DNA of 64,000 bases, from contig NZ_QLMJ01000004.1 of assembly GCF_003259845.1 (NCBI RefSeq), forward strand, positions 62,001 to 126,000. The letters are read 5' to 3'. This DNA is from Actinoplanes lutulentus (GTDB lineage: Bacteria > Actinomycetota > Actinomycetes > Mycobacteriales > Micromonosporaceae). The stretch's first letter is position 1. Each line of letters opens with the position of its first letter. Position numbers and translations under genes: made by a program. The notes under the pieces are model-generated. The model searched no databases and was not told the DNA's origin. It saw only the letters and a list, made by a program, of their open reading frames with translations. Shown piece after piece: positions 1-8,270 of this stretch.

Positions 1-243
1 TCCTCGTCCCTTGGTCTGTTACCCCGTGAGCCCGGTGGGGTCCCCGGCCGTAGATCTTCCCCCACCTGCACAAACGGCGCGGCAGGAAACAGCCGCGCAC
101 GCGTTGAGGTTGGCAAGGATACGGAAGGTGAAGTGGCCCGACAACCCACCATCCCACTCGGTTCCGACAAACCGGCTGAAACGAGTCAGCGGGCCGTCGA
201 GTTACCGACGATACACCCCACGTGACTCACCGATTACCAACAG

Positions 244-528
244 TCATTGAAGTAGAGCCGTGAGTCGTTGTTCCCACTCACCCGCCGGTGCCGTGACCGT
301 GAACACCTTGTCCCGGCTGGTCGCGCCGAGCCGCAACTCGACCGCCGCCGGGCGCAGGCCCAGCGCCTCGGCGAGGGCTCTGCGGACGGCCTCGGTGGCC
401 CGGCCGTCCACCGCCGGGGCACTGACCGCGACGATCACCGCGGGGCCGTGCGGGCCGTCGTAACGGCCGCCGACCTTGTTGCGACCGGCGCCGGGGCGCA
501 CCCGGACCGCGACCGATCCGGGCCTCAC
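244..528 (-). CDS. DUF167 (YggU-type) protein
   Basis: The 94-residue product has the size and motifs of the DUF167/YggU family: an N-terminal VRVRPGAGRN strand and a C-terminal segment with the GATSRDK turn that ends in a short helix. The biochemical role of the family is not established. The start is a GTG at 526-528; no strong ribosome binding site is obvious. It is the last gene on the minus strand behind the division cluster, about 110 bp after the preceding membrane-protein gene. That linker contains a short 21-bp tandem duplication (588-629). Family call is confident, function unknown. Confidence 0.85.
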   Translation of the reverse strand: MRPGSVAVRVRPGAGRNKVGGRYDGPHGPAVIVAVSAPAVDGRATEAVRRALAEALGLRPAAVELRLGATSRDKVFTVTAPAGEWEQRLTALLQ

Positions 529-639
529 CGCCGGACCGGCTCTGATCGCCGGCCAGGCCTGATCGCGCGACCGGCTTTGATCGCCAGGCCGGGGTCATCA
601 CATCGCCGGGCCGGGGTCATCGCATCGCCGGATCGAGAG

Positions 640-1710
640 TCATCGCTGGGAGACGGCGGCGACCAGCCGGTCGACCGGCCGGCACAGGCCGCACGGGCTG
701 AAGCCGAGCTCGACCGCCTCGTTCACCGGCAGCGGCTCGGTGAGCCTGCCGACCAGATGCGGGCAGTCCGCCATGTGGTACCGGGGGCGGCCGTCGACCA
801 CGAGCACCTCGGCGTCCAGGCGGGCCACCAGGACCGCGTCGGCCGGGCGCACCGACTGCGGCAGCGGCTCGTCGTCCGGGTCGTCGTCGTCCGGCTCGTC
901 GAACTCGTCGTCGGCCTCGTCCACGAGATCGGCCGTCTCGGCCGGGCGGCGTTCCTCACCCGGACGCCGCCAGGGCGGGTCGTCGGCGTCGCTCACCCGG
1001 GCCGCGCCGATCGTCGAGGCGGCACGGTCGTAATCGGCCGCGGCCGGCTCGTCGGCGAAACTGGGCGTGGGGCCGAAATCAGACCTGGAGTCGGAATCCG
1101 CGTAGTCTGCGGCACGGGACGGAACGCCGTCCGATTCACCCGTGAGATGGTCCGCCGCGTCCCGTTCGCCGGCCGCGCGAGCGGCTTCCGGGGAGTCGTC
1201 GAAGTGTTCCGCGGCGCCCGCATGCGGAGTGGCCGCGCCGGCCTGATCGGCGAAGCCGGATTCGGCTGCGAACACCGGCCCGGCCGAGGCAGAATTTTCG
1301 GGGTACGGATCCTCGTCACCGGCGTACCGCGCGGACTCGGCGTACTGCGCGGAGCCGGAGTACTGAGCTGACTCTGAATATTGAGCCGACTCGGAGTATT
1401 GGGCTTCATCCGCGTAATCGGCGGACTCCGAGTACTGGGGGCCGGGCTCCGGGTACTCAGCGGGCTCTGCGTAATCAGCAGGATCGGGCTGGCTCCGGGA
1501 CGGCGTCTCGGGCATCGGACCTGGGCGTTCCCAGTTGTCCTGCTCCGCGGCGCGGCGGGCGGCCGTCTGGCGCAACCCGAGAACGAGGGCAGCCGCGACG
1601 AGCAGGCTGACCACGATCGAGGCTATGAGCAGATTGCTCGAGCCGTTGATCAGCCCGAACGCGAGAAACAACACCGCGACGGGGATGAGCAGGAGACTAG
1701 CAACGATCAT
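640..1710 (-). CDS. Membrane protein with Tyr-rich repeats and C-terminal CxxC domain
   Basis: I recognise no named function. The 356-residue product starts with two hydrophobic segments (about residues 3-22 and 28-46). A long acidic, disordered region follows, containing roughly seven copies of a hexapeptide of the form YSESAQ (about residues 90-135, DNA 1300-1450). It ends in a conserved-looking compact domain (about 285-350) with the pattern H-x3-C near YHMADC and a later PCGLC, which suggests metal binding. The gene lies 54 bp downstream of wag31 in the same orientation, so it is probably co-transcribed with the division genes. The repeat length may vary between strains. A role in the cell envelope or polar growth is inference from position only. 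Confidence 0.75.
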   Translation of the reverse strand: MIVASLLLIPVAVLFLAFGLINGSSNLLIASIVVSLLVAAALVLGLRQTAARRAAEQDNWERPGPMPETPSRSQPDPADYAEPAEYPEPGPQYSESADYADEAQYSESAQYSESAQYSGSAQYAESARYAGDEDPYPENSASAGPVFAAESGFADQAGAATPHAGAAEHFDDSPEAARAAGERDAADHLTGESDGVPSRAADYADSDSRSDFGPTPSFADEPAAADYDRAASTIGAARVSDADDPPWRRPGEERRPAETADLVDEADDEFDEPDDDDPDDEPLPQSVRPADAVLVARLDAEVLVVDGRPRYHMADCPHLVGRLTEPLPVNEAVELGFSPCGLCRPVDRLVAAVSQR

Positions 1711-1764
1711 GGCTCATCCTCGTCGCGGTTCGGTTCTCGATCGCGGTACCGGGAGGGTGTCCGG

Positions 1765-2580
1765 TCAGCGACCCGATTCGATGGAGTTGGTCCGGCTGCC
1801 GCCGTACGAGCCGGCGAGGCCGGCTGCGGCGAGACCACCCGAACCACCAACAGCGCGGCCCGCGTCGGCCCTGGTCAGCTCGGCCTCAAGGCCCTGACCA
1901 CGACCGTCCAGGTCACGCAACTGGCTCTCCAGGTACGCCTTCAGGCGGGTGCGGTACTCCCGCTCGAACTGCTTCAGCTCCTCGATGTGCTTCTGCAGCG
2001 CGGTCCGCTTGGCGTCCAGGCCGCCCATGGCCTCCTGGTGCCGCTGGCGCGCGTCCCGCTCGAGGGCGTCGGCCTTGGCCCGCGCCTCGCGGGTGACCTC
2101 CTCCGCCTTGGAACGAGCGTCGGAGAGAAGCTTGTCGGCCTCGCGGCGAGCGTCCGACACGTGGTCGTCGGCGGTCCGCTGGGCCATCATCAGGACGCGC
2201 AGCGCCTGCTGCTCGCCATCGGCGGCGGTCTGGGCAGCACCCGGGCCGGGGCCCTGGGCACGGACCTGCTCAAGCTCAGCCTGCATCTGCCGGGCAGCCT
2301 GCTCGGCTGCCGACTTGTCCCGCTGCACACGGTCGAGCTGGGCTTTCAGGTCGTTGAGCTCGGCTGCCATGCGGGGATCGGCACCCGGGGCCACTGGTGC
2401 GCCACCCCGGCCGCCGCGCTCCACCTGGGCGCGCAGCTCGTTGTTCTCCTCGATCAGACGGGCGAGCTCGCGCTCCACCTCGTCAAGGAAGGCGTCGACC
2501 TCCTCCTCGTCATACCCCCGCTTGCCGATCGGGGGCTTCTTGAAGGCGACGTTGTGCACGTCGGCCGGGGTCAGCGGCAT
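1765..2580 (-). CDS. wag31: DivIVA/Wag31 polar growth scaffold
   Basis: Wag31 (DivIVA) is the coiled-coil scaffold that marks poles and recruits the peptidoglycan machinery for tip growth in actinobacteria. The 271-residue product begins with the typical membrane-binding N-terminus ([19 protein letters not shown], then [12 protein letters not shown]). Long Ala/Glu/Arg/Gln-rich coiled coils (about 110-230) follow, with a Gly/Ser tail. It sits 43 bp downstream of yggT, as expected for the ftsZ-sepF-yggT-wag31 order of actinobacteria. The ATG start is preceded by a GGAG-type site (CGAGGAGTTTCG). Identification is secure. Confidence 0.97.
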   Translation of the reverse strand: MPLTPADVHNVAFKKPPIGKRGYDEEEVDAFLDEVERELARLIEENNELRAQVERGGRGGAPVAPGADPRMAAELNDLKAQLDRVQRDKSAAEQAARQMQAELEQVRAQGPGPGAAQTAADGEQQALRVLMMAQRTADDHVSDARREADKLLSDARSKAEEVTREARAKADALERDARQRHQEAMGGLDAKRTALQKHIEELKQFEREYRTRLKAYLESQLRDLDGRGQGLEAELTRADAGRAVGGSGGLAAAGLAGSYGGSRTNSIESGR

Positions 2581-2622
2581 CGAAACTCCTCGGGTCAGTC
2601 GCGGCCGCGGTTGGGGCTGCTG

Positions 2623-2928
2623 CTAGCTGTATGTGTTGATCAGTGGAACCAGCACGAAGTTCATGAGCACGAACAGGATAACCAGCAGCACGATGGAAGC
2701 CAGGTCCAAACTCACGTTACCAATGCGCAGCGGTGGGATCACACGCCTCAACGCCTTGAGAGGTGGATCCGTGACGCTCCACACCGATTCGAGTCCGGCG
2801 GACGCACCCCGGCTGGGCTGCCATCGGCGTCCGTACTGGAGTACCGCACCCAGCACGAATCTGGCCAGCAGCACCATGAAGAAGAGGTACAGCAAGATAT
2901 AGAGAGTCTGGAACACGATCGACAGCAC
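2623..2928 (-). CDS. yggT: YggT family membrane protein
   Basis: This small integral membrane protein has two hydrophobic spans around a basic loop containing the family signature VTDPPLKALRRVIPP. YggT proteins accompany sepF and divIVA in most Gram-positive genomes, but their exact role is unclear. I chose the GTG at 2926-2928 (101 residues), because a GAGGGA site lies about 10 nt upstream and the product then starts directly with the first membrane span. A TTG at 2953-2955, overlapping the sepF stop codon, would add nine residues. It is the third gene after ftsZ in this cluster. Confidence 0.9.
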   Translation of the reverse strand: MLSIVFQTLYILLYLFFMVLLARFVLGAVLQYGRRWQPSRGASAGLESVWSVTDPPLKALRRVIPPLRIGNVSLDLASIVLLVILFVLMNFVLVPLINTYS

Positions 2929-2951
2929 GTTCGGCGGATCCCTCGTTCGGG

Positions 2952-3680
2952 TCAACTCTGAGTGAAGAAGCCGCCCTCAGCGATCTTGGCCTTGTCCTCT
3001 GCGGTGACCTGGACATTCGCCGGTGAGAGCAGGAAAACCCGGTTGGTCACGCGCTCGATCGTACCGCGAAGACCAAAGGCCAGCCCGGCGGCGAAGTCAA
3101 CGAGGCGGCGAGCGTCGGATTCATCCATCTCGGTGAGATTGATGATGACCGGAACGCCGTCGCGGAAGTGCTCGCCGATCGTGCGCGCCTCCCGGTACGT
3201 GGTGGGGTGCAGCGTGGTGATCTGGTAACGCTGCTCCTCCTCCACCGGACGCGGCTGGACCTGGGGCTGGACCTGCGGCTGCGGCTTCAGCGCGAGGTTC
3301 TCCCGGGTCGAGTAACTGAGCGCGTTGCCCTGGTCCGATGCCGCCTGCGGCCGGGTGATGGAGCGCACGCTCGCCCGATCGAGGCGCTCGCTCTCTTCCC
3401 GTTCGAGGTCGGCACGAGCCGCGGACACCCGGTCGAGCCGGGTGCGCTCGGAACGCGCACGCGGAACGGCGCGCTCCTCTTCTTCGTCTTCCTCGGCGAA
3501 CTCGTCGGCGTACCGGTCGCTGGAGTAACGCTCGCGATCCCGGTCGCGCTCACGACCCCGGTCGCGGTCACGGTCGCGGTCACGGTACGAGGTCTCGCGG
3601 TAGCCGCGGTCGTCGTATCCGCGGTCGTCGTCCTCCTCGACGAGGCCGAGCCAAACGCCTGCCTTACGCAACGCGCTCAT
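2952..3680 (-). CDS. sepF: SepF cell division protein
   Basis: SepF tethers FtsZ to the membrane and is essential in actinobacteria that lack FtsA. The ATG at 3678-3680 is chosen because GGAGGGG lies just upstream and the product then begins [13 protein letters not shown], an amphipathic membrane-targeting helix. A long charged linker follows, including an Arg-Asp alternating run near residues 33-51. The conserved SepF core fills the last ~90 residues ([40 protein letters not shown]). The 242-residue length is long for the family because of the linker. A 219-bp gap separates it from yggS upstream, so an internal promoter is possible. Confidence 0.95.
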   Translation of the reverse strand: MSALRKAGVWLGLVEEDDDRGYDDRGYRETSYRDRDRDRDRGRERDRDRERYSSDRYADEFAEEDEEEERAVPRARSERTRLDRVSAARADLEREESERLDRASVRSITRPQAASDQGNALSYSTRENLALKPQPQVQPQVQPRPVEEEQRYQITTLHPTTYREARTIGEHFRDGVPVIINLTEMDESDARRLVDFAAGLAFGLRGTIERVTNRVFLLSPANVQVTAEDKAKIAEGGFFTQS

Positions 3681-3899
3681 GCCGCCCCTCCCTGCCGAGC
3701 GTCCATGCCCCCACCTCCGTGTCCGCTGTGCGGCCCGCGCCCCCTCGGCGTGCCGCGTCCCCCCTTGTGCGAGCCGAACACACGGGTCCGATTCGGACCC
3801 ACGACCCGCTGCGACGCTGCGTCGTCGGACGCGTCGGCCGTCGTGCTGGTGGCGCGTCGCGTAAAACAACACCTGTGTAGTTTGCTGCCCGGCGCAAGG

Positions 3900-4613
3900 C
3901 TACCGCAGCGAGTTTCGCATCCCGAGTAAAGATGTACCGATCCGTACGTGTGTCGCCCCGTGCCGGACGGCCGCCTCAAGATCGCCGCTCATACCCGCGG
4001 AGACCGTCGTGGCGCCCGGATACCGTTCGCCCATCTGTCCAGCCAGTACGGCCAGACGTCCGAACGCACGATCCGGATCCCAGCCCAGTGGCGCCACCGC
4101 CATCACGCCGGCGAGCCGGAGACCGTCCGATGAGGTCACCGTGTCGGATACCCGCCAAAGATCATCTTCAACCACGCCGCCACGTGATGGATCTCCGTCG
4201 AGACTGATTTGGATCAGAATGTCGAGCGGAACCTCGCGGGTCTGCGCCGCCCGGCCCAGCGCCTCGGCCAGGCGCTCGGAACCGACCGACTCGACCACAT
4301 CGGCGTACCCGGCAACGGATTTGACCTTGTTGCGCTGCAGTTGGCCGACGAAGTGCCAGCGCAGGCGTACCCCAGCGGCCTGTGCCTGCGCTGCCTTGGC
4401 AGCCGCTTCCTGGTCTTTGTTCTCCCCGACGTCGGTGACGCCGAGCCCGGCGAGCAACAGAACGTCGCTCGCCGGGTACGTCTTGGTCACCGCGGTAAGG
4501 GTGACGCCGCCCGCCGGACGACCGGCCGCCTCACAGGCGCGCGCGATCCGGTCCAGCACTTGCTGAAGGTTGGCGGCGAGCTCGGCCCGCCGCCCTTCAC
4601 TATCACGATCCAT
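3900..4613 (-). CDS. yggS: YggS/PROSC pyridoxal phosphate homeostasis protein
   Basis: This 237-residue protein belongs to the alanine-racemase-fold PLP-binding family. The PLP lysine is in the segment LTAVTKTYP (Lys44), and the family motif FVGQLQRNK follows. The C-terminal SAGMSGDLEAAV and HVRIGTSLLG segments bind the cofactor phosphate. It buffers free PLP rather than catalysing a known reaction. It starts only 9 bp after the ftsZ stop. In most actinobacteria a laccase-domain gene (pgeF/yfiH) sits between the two, and here it is missing. Confidence 0.95.
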   Translation of the reverse strand: MDRDSEGRRAELAANLQQVLDRIARACEAAGRPAGGVTLTAVTKTYPASDVLLLAGLGVTDVGENKDQEAAAKAAQAQAAGVRLRWHFVGQLQRNKVKSVAGYADVVESVGSERLAEALGRAAQTREVPLDILIQISLDGDPSRGGVVEDDLWRVSDTVTSSDGLRLAGVMAVAPLGWDPDRAFGRLAVLAGQMGERYPGATTVSAGMSGDLEAAVRHGATHVRIGTSLLGMRNSLR

Positions 4614-4622
4614 CGACGGTGC

Positions 4623-5738
4623 TCAGGAACCGTTCTTGAGGAAGTCCGGCACGTCCACATCGTCGAAGAGCACCCGACGGGGCGGAGGGGTCGTGTTCTG
4701 CACCGGAGCCACCGGGGCCGGCGTGCTGACCGGCGGCGAGCTGGGCTGCGGAACGACCTTGCGCACCGGCTCGGCCGGCTTGTACGAAGGCGTGCCCCCG
4801 TCGAAGCCCGCCGCGATCACCGTGACACGCACCTCGTCGCCGAGAGCGTCGTCGATGACCGCACCGAAGATGATGTTCGCGTCCGGGTGGGCCGCGTCGG
4901 TGACCAGCTGCGCCGCGTCGTTGATCTCGAACAGACCGAGGTCCGAGCCACCGGCGATGGAGAGCAGCACGCCCCGTGCACCGTCCATGCTCTGCTCCAG
5001 CAGCGGGCTGGAGATCGCACGCTCGGCCGCTTCGACCGCGCGGTTGTCGCCGCGCGCGCTGCCGATGCCCATGAGCGCGCTTCCCGCGTTGCTCATGACG
5101 CTCTTCACGTCCGCGAAGTCCAGGTTGATCAGACCCGGCGTGGTGATCAGGTCGGTGATGCCCTGAACACCGGAGAGCAGGACCTGGTCGGCCTGGCGGA
5201 ACGCGTCCATCATGGAGATGCCGCGGTCGCCGAGCGCGAGCAGCCTGTCGTTCGGGATGACGATGAGCGTGTCGCACTGGTTGCGCAGCTCGTCGATGCC
5301 GGCCTCGGCCTGGACCTGGCGCCGCTTGCCCTCGAACGAGAACGGGCGGGTGACCACGCCGATGGTGAGAGCGCCGAGCTTGCGCGCGATGTTCGCGACC
5401 ACGGGCGCGCCGCCCGTGCCCGTTCCGCCGCCCTCGCCACAGGTGACGAAGACCATGTCGGCGCCCTTGAGCACCTCTTCGATCTCGTCCCGGTGGTCCT
5501 CGGCGGCGTTCTTGCCGACCTCGGGCTGTGCGCCGGCGCCGAGGCCCCGGGTCAGCTCGCGGCCGACGTCGAGCTTCACGTCGGCATCGCTCATCAGCAA
5601 CGCCTGGGCGTCAGTGTTGATCGCGATGAACTCGACGCCTTTCAGCCCGACCTCGATCATGCGGTTCACGGCGTTAACGCCGCCGCCGCCGATACCGACG
5701 ACCTTGATGACCGCAAGGTAGTTGTGTGGTGGTGTCAT
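4623..5738 (-). CDS. ftsZ: Cell division protein FtsZ
   Basis: FtsZ is the tubulin-like GTPase that forms the division ring. The 371-residue product shows the GTP-binding GGGTGTG loop at residues 103-109 and the [13 protein letters not shown] motif at about 15-27. The T7-type NLDFADVK segment lies near residue 200. A Pro-rich linker ends in DVDVPDFLK, the C-terminal peptide that binds SepF. The start ATG (5736-5738) has an AAGGGAAGG site about 10 nt upstream. A 294-bp upstream gap holds a strong -35-like element and palindromes (see separate entries), consistent with independent transcription of ftsZ. Confidence 0.98.
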   Translation of the reverse strand: MTPPHNYLAVIKVVGIGGGGVNAVNRMIEVGLKGVEFIAINTDAQALLMSDADVKLDVGRELTRGLGAGAQPEVGKNAAEDHRDEIEEVLKGADMVFVTCGEGGGTGTGGAPVVANIARKLGALTIGVVTRPFSFEGKRRQVQAEAGIDELRNQCDTLIVIPNDRLLALGDRGISMMDAFRQADQVLLSGVQGITDLITTPGLINLDFADVKSVMSNAGSALMGIGSARGDNRAVEAAERAISSPLLEQSMDGARGVLLSIAGGSDLGLFEINDAAQLVTDAAHPDANIIFGAVIDDALGDEVRVTVIAAGFDGGTPSYKPAEPVRKVVPQPSSPPVSTPAPVAPVQNTTPPPRRVLFDDVDVPDFLKNGS

Positions 5739-5847
5739 CGGTGTCCAGCCTTCCCTTCCAGGGTGGTCGAATGTCGACGGCCCCTGCGGCCCAAGAACCG
5801 CACTTCAACATTCGCTGCCGTACAAGGGAGGGCGAGGAAACCCTCAC

Positions 5848-5876
5848 CCTCTACTAGAGGTCTAGAGTTATGTCAA
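5848..5876 (-). promoter_or_regulatory. Candidate ftsZ promoter with palindrome at -10
   Basis: On the minus strand a perfect -35 hexamer TTGACA (5876-5871) is followed after 17 nt by TAGAGG (5853-5848). That hexamer is the right half of a perfect palindrome CCTCTAGTAGAGG (5848-5860). The -10 match is weak, and the palindrome could be a repressor or activator site. The element lies about 110 bp upstream of the ftsZ start. A start site has not been mapped, so this is inference from sequence. Confidence 0.5.
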
Positions 5877-6015
5877 CTACTCAAACCTCTCGACGCAACG
5901 TAAGCAAACATCTCGCTGCGACCAAAGACCCTGGACGGCGTGTCGCGTCCGCTTACGTGGCGAGTATCCGACTCACCCGTAACCTTAGACGTATTGTTCC
6001 GTTTCTGCGGGCTTG

Positions 6016-6029
6016 TCCGGTTAACCGGA
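6016..6029. promoter_or_regulatory. 14-bp perfect palindrome after ftsQ
   Basis: TCCGGTTAACCGGA is a perfect 14-bp palindrome starting three bases beyond the ftsQ stop codon, at the head of the ftsQ-ftsZ gap. It is too short and compact for a terminator hairpin, so a protein-binding site is more likely. The binding protein is unknown. Confidence 0.35.
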
Positions 6030-6032
6030 TTT

Positions 6033-6800
6033 CTACCTGATCGTCACGACCGTCGGAGCGCTGACGTCGATCTCCTCGCCCTTCTGGCCGAGCAGTTCGG
6101 TCGCTACTTTGCTCTTTTCGTCGCTTTTCGTGTCGTCGCCCCAGATGACGACACGACCCTTCCGCAACTCCAACCGGATCTGCACCGGCGAGGGGACGGC
6201 CACGGCGACGAGTTGTTTGCGAAGTTCGTCACTGAGAGCGCCCAGCACGGTCAGCGCCGAACCGGTGTTCGTGTCCAGCGGCCCCGGCGCCGAGAGACGC
6301 GCCAGCGGCAGGCCGGCCGGCTGCTCCGCCACGGCCCGGAACGGCACACCCTCGTCGTCGATCAGGATGAAGCCCTGCTTGGCCGGCACCGCGGCCACCG
6401 CCACCCGTTCGACGACCTCGATCACCACGGTCGACGGCCAGCTGCGGTTGATCAGTACCCGGTCCACCGCCGGCAGGCCGCGTACCCGGGCGCTCGCCGC
6501 GCCCAGGTCGACCCGGGCCAGCGGGCGGTCCGGCTCGATCGCGGCGGCCGCGCGGATCTGCTCCGCGGAGAGCAGCTCGGCGCCGACCACGTCGACCTCG
6601 CGCACACCCAGCACCGAGGTGCCGTAGACCAGCCAGACCAGGCCACCGGCGACCAGGAGCACACCGGCGGCGACCATCCACGGCATCGCGGCCCGCAGCT
6701 TGCGCTGACGTGCCCGGGCCATGAACCGGCGTGCCGACGACGGCACGGCGTCGGTGTCCGCGCGTACCAGGCGCCAGTTGCGGTTGCCCCCGCCCGCCAC
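6033..6800 (-). CDS. ftsQ: Cell division protein FtsQ/DivIB
   Basis: FtsQ is the bitopic scaffold of the divisome that binds FtsL and FtsB. The 255-residue product has a basic cytoplasmic tail (to about residue 38), one membrane span (about 40-60) and a POTRA domain starting at GVREVDVVGAELLSAEQI. The beta domain follows with the RSWPSTVVIEVVER and GFILIDDEGV motifs. It lies 2 bp downstream of murC in the same operon and is the last gene before the ftsZ promoter region. Length and order are typical. Confidence 0.93.
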   Translation of the reverse strand: MAGGGNRNWRLVRADTDAVPSSARRFMARARQRKLRAAMPWMVAAGVLLVAGGLVWLVYGTSVLGVREVDVVGAELLSAEQIRAAAAIEPDRPLARVDLGAASARVRGLPAVDRVLINRSWPSTVVIEVVERVAVAAVPAKQGFILIDDEGVPFRAVAEQPAGLPLARLSAPGPLDTNTGSALTVLGALSDELRKQLVAVAVPSPVQIRLELRKGRVVIWGDDTKSDEKSKVATELLGQKGEEIDVSAPTVVTIR

Positions 6801-6802
6801 TG

Positions 6803-8239
6803 CTACCCCGCCAGGTCGGGTTGCTGGTCCGCCTCGGCGAGCGCGGCCAGCAGCTCGTCACCCATCAGCGAGATCGGCGGCGCGCCCATCGTGACCACCA
6901 CGTCGCCGGGACGGCTGCGGCGGACCACCTCGGCGGGCACGTCGTCCCAGTCCGGCACGAAGACCTTGCGGTCGTCCGCGAGGTCGATCGCCGCGGTCAG
7001 CGCCCGGCCACCCTCGCCCGGCCCGCGGGTCTCCCCCGGACCGAAGACCTCCATGCAGATCACCTCGTCGGCGACCGCGAGACCCTCGGCCAGCTCGGCC
7101 TGAAGGTCGCGGGTGCGGTACACCCGGTACGGCTGGAAGACCACGAGCAGCCGGCCGTCGCCGGCCACCTCGCGCAGCGTCCGCAGAGCGGCCTTCACCG
7201 ACGTCGGGTGGTACGCGTACTCGTCGTAGACCCGCACGCCCGCGGCGACACCCTTGCGCTCGAACCGGCGGCGCACACCCGGGAACGACTCCAGGGCCTC
7301 GGTCACCTTGTCCAGCGGCAGGCCGAGCTTCAGGGCGGTCAGCACGGTGGCCGCGCTGTTCAGGCCCATGTGCTTGCCGGGCAGCGCCAGTTTCAGCTCG
7401 CCGAGCGGCTTGCCGTCCAGCTCCGCCTGGTACCGCACGCCGCTGGTCGAGGAGACGATCTCGCTGATCCGCAGATCGGCGCCCTCAGCCTCGCCGTACG
7501 TGTAGACGGTCTTGCCGGCCGCCCGCAGATCAGCGATCAGCTCCTCGGTGCCCGGCCCGTCCGCGCAGGTCACCACGAACCCGTCGGCGAGTCCGCCGAA
7601 CTGGAGGAAACCGGCTTTCAGCGACTCCAGGTCGCCCCAGTTGTTGAGGTGGTCGCCCTCGATGTTCGTGATGATCGCGACGTGCGGCCGGTAGATCAGG
7701 AACGACTTGTCGCTCTCGTCCGCCTCGACCACGAAGTGCGGCCCGCTGCCGTGGTGCCCGGCCGCGCCGGCCGCGGAGATCTCGCCACCGATCACAAAGG
7801 ACGGGTCGTGCCCGGCGTGCTGCAGGATCACCGTCATGATCGAGGTGGTGGTGGTCTTGCCGTGGGTACCGGCGATCGCGATGCTCTGCCGGTTCGTCAT
7901 GGCCGTCGCGAGGGCCTCGGAGCGGTGCAGCACCCGCAGACCGCGGCGGCGCGCCTCGGCGAGCTCGATGTGGTCCTGCGGGATCGCGGTCGAGTAGACG
8001 ACCGTGTCCACACCGTCCAGGTTCGACGCCACGTGCGACATGTGCACGGTGCCACCGAGAGCCCGCAGGGCCGCCAGGGCAGGCCACTCGCGCAGCTCAC
8101 TGCCGGAGACCGGCACACCACGGGTCAGCAGCAGGCGGGCCAGGCCGGCCATGCCGACCCCACCGATGCCGATCAGGTGCACGCTGCCCAGGTCCTCGGC
8201 GGTCAACTCACCGGCCGGACTCAACTCCGCCGTGCTCAC
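6803..8239 (-). CDS. murC: UDP-N-acetylmuramate--L-alanine ligase MurC
   Basis: MurC adds L-alanine to UDP-MurNAc in the cytoplasm, the first peptide step of peptidoglycan synthesis. The 478-residue product has the N-terminal Rossmann motif GIGGVGMAGLAR (about residues 24-35). The ATP-binding loop GTHGKTTTTS, a central VVEADESDKS segment and a C-terminal domain with YDEYAYHPTSVKA complete the Mur ligase layout. The neighbours are murG (upstream, 31-bp gap) and ftsQ (downstream, 2-bp gap), so the genes are co-transcribed. Confidence 0.97.
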   Translation of the reverse strand: MSTAELSPAGELTAEDLGSVHLIGIGGVGMAGLARLLLTRGVPVSGSELREWPALAALRALGGTVHMSHVASNLDGVDTVVYSTAIPQDHIELAEARRRGLRVLHRSEALATAMTNRQSIAIAGTHGKTTTTSIMTVILQHAGHDPSFVIGGEISAAGAAGHHGSGPHFVVEADESDKSFLIYRPHVAIITNIEGDHLNNWGDLESLKAGFLQFGGLADGFVVTCADGPGTEELIADLRAAGKTVYTYGEAEGADLRISEIVSSTSGVRYQAELDGKPLGELKLALPGKHMGLNSAATVLTALKLGLPLDKVTEALESFPGVRRRFERKGVAAGVRVYDEYAYHPTSVKAALRTLREVAGDGRLLVVFQPYRVYRTRDLQAELAEGLAVADEVICMEVFGPGETRGPGEGGRALTAAIDLADDRKVFVPDWDDVPAEVVRRSRPGDVVVTMGAPPISLMGDELLAALAEADQQPDLAG

Positions 8240-8270
8240 GATTTAACTCCCTTGACGAAGATGAGATGCA

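Noticed and set aside
11..250. 79-codon plus-strand frame at the left edge
   Set aside because: No recognisable family, no ribosome binding site, and it ends at the yggU 3' end. The first 243 bp hold nothing I can support.
268..1371. Long plus-strand reading frame opposite the membrane protein and yggU
   Set aside because: It mirrors real minus-strand genes, is Arg/Gly/Val-rich low complexity, and shows no motif or ribosome binding site.
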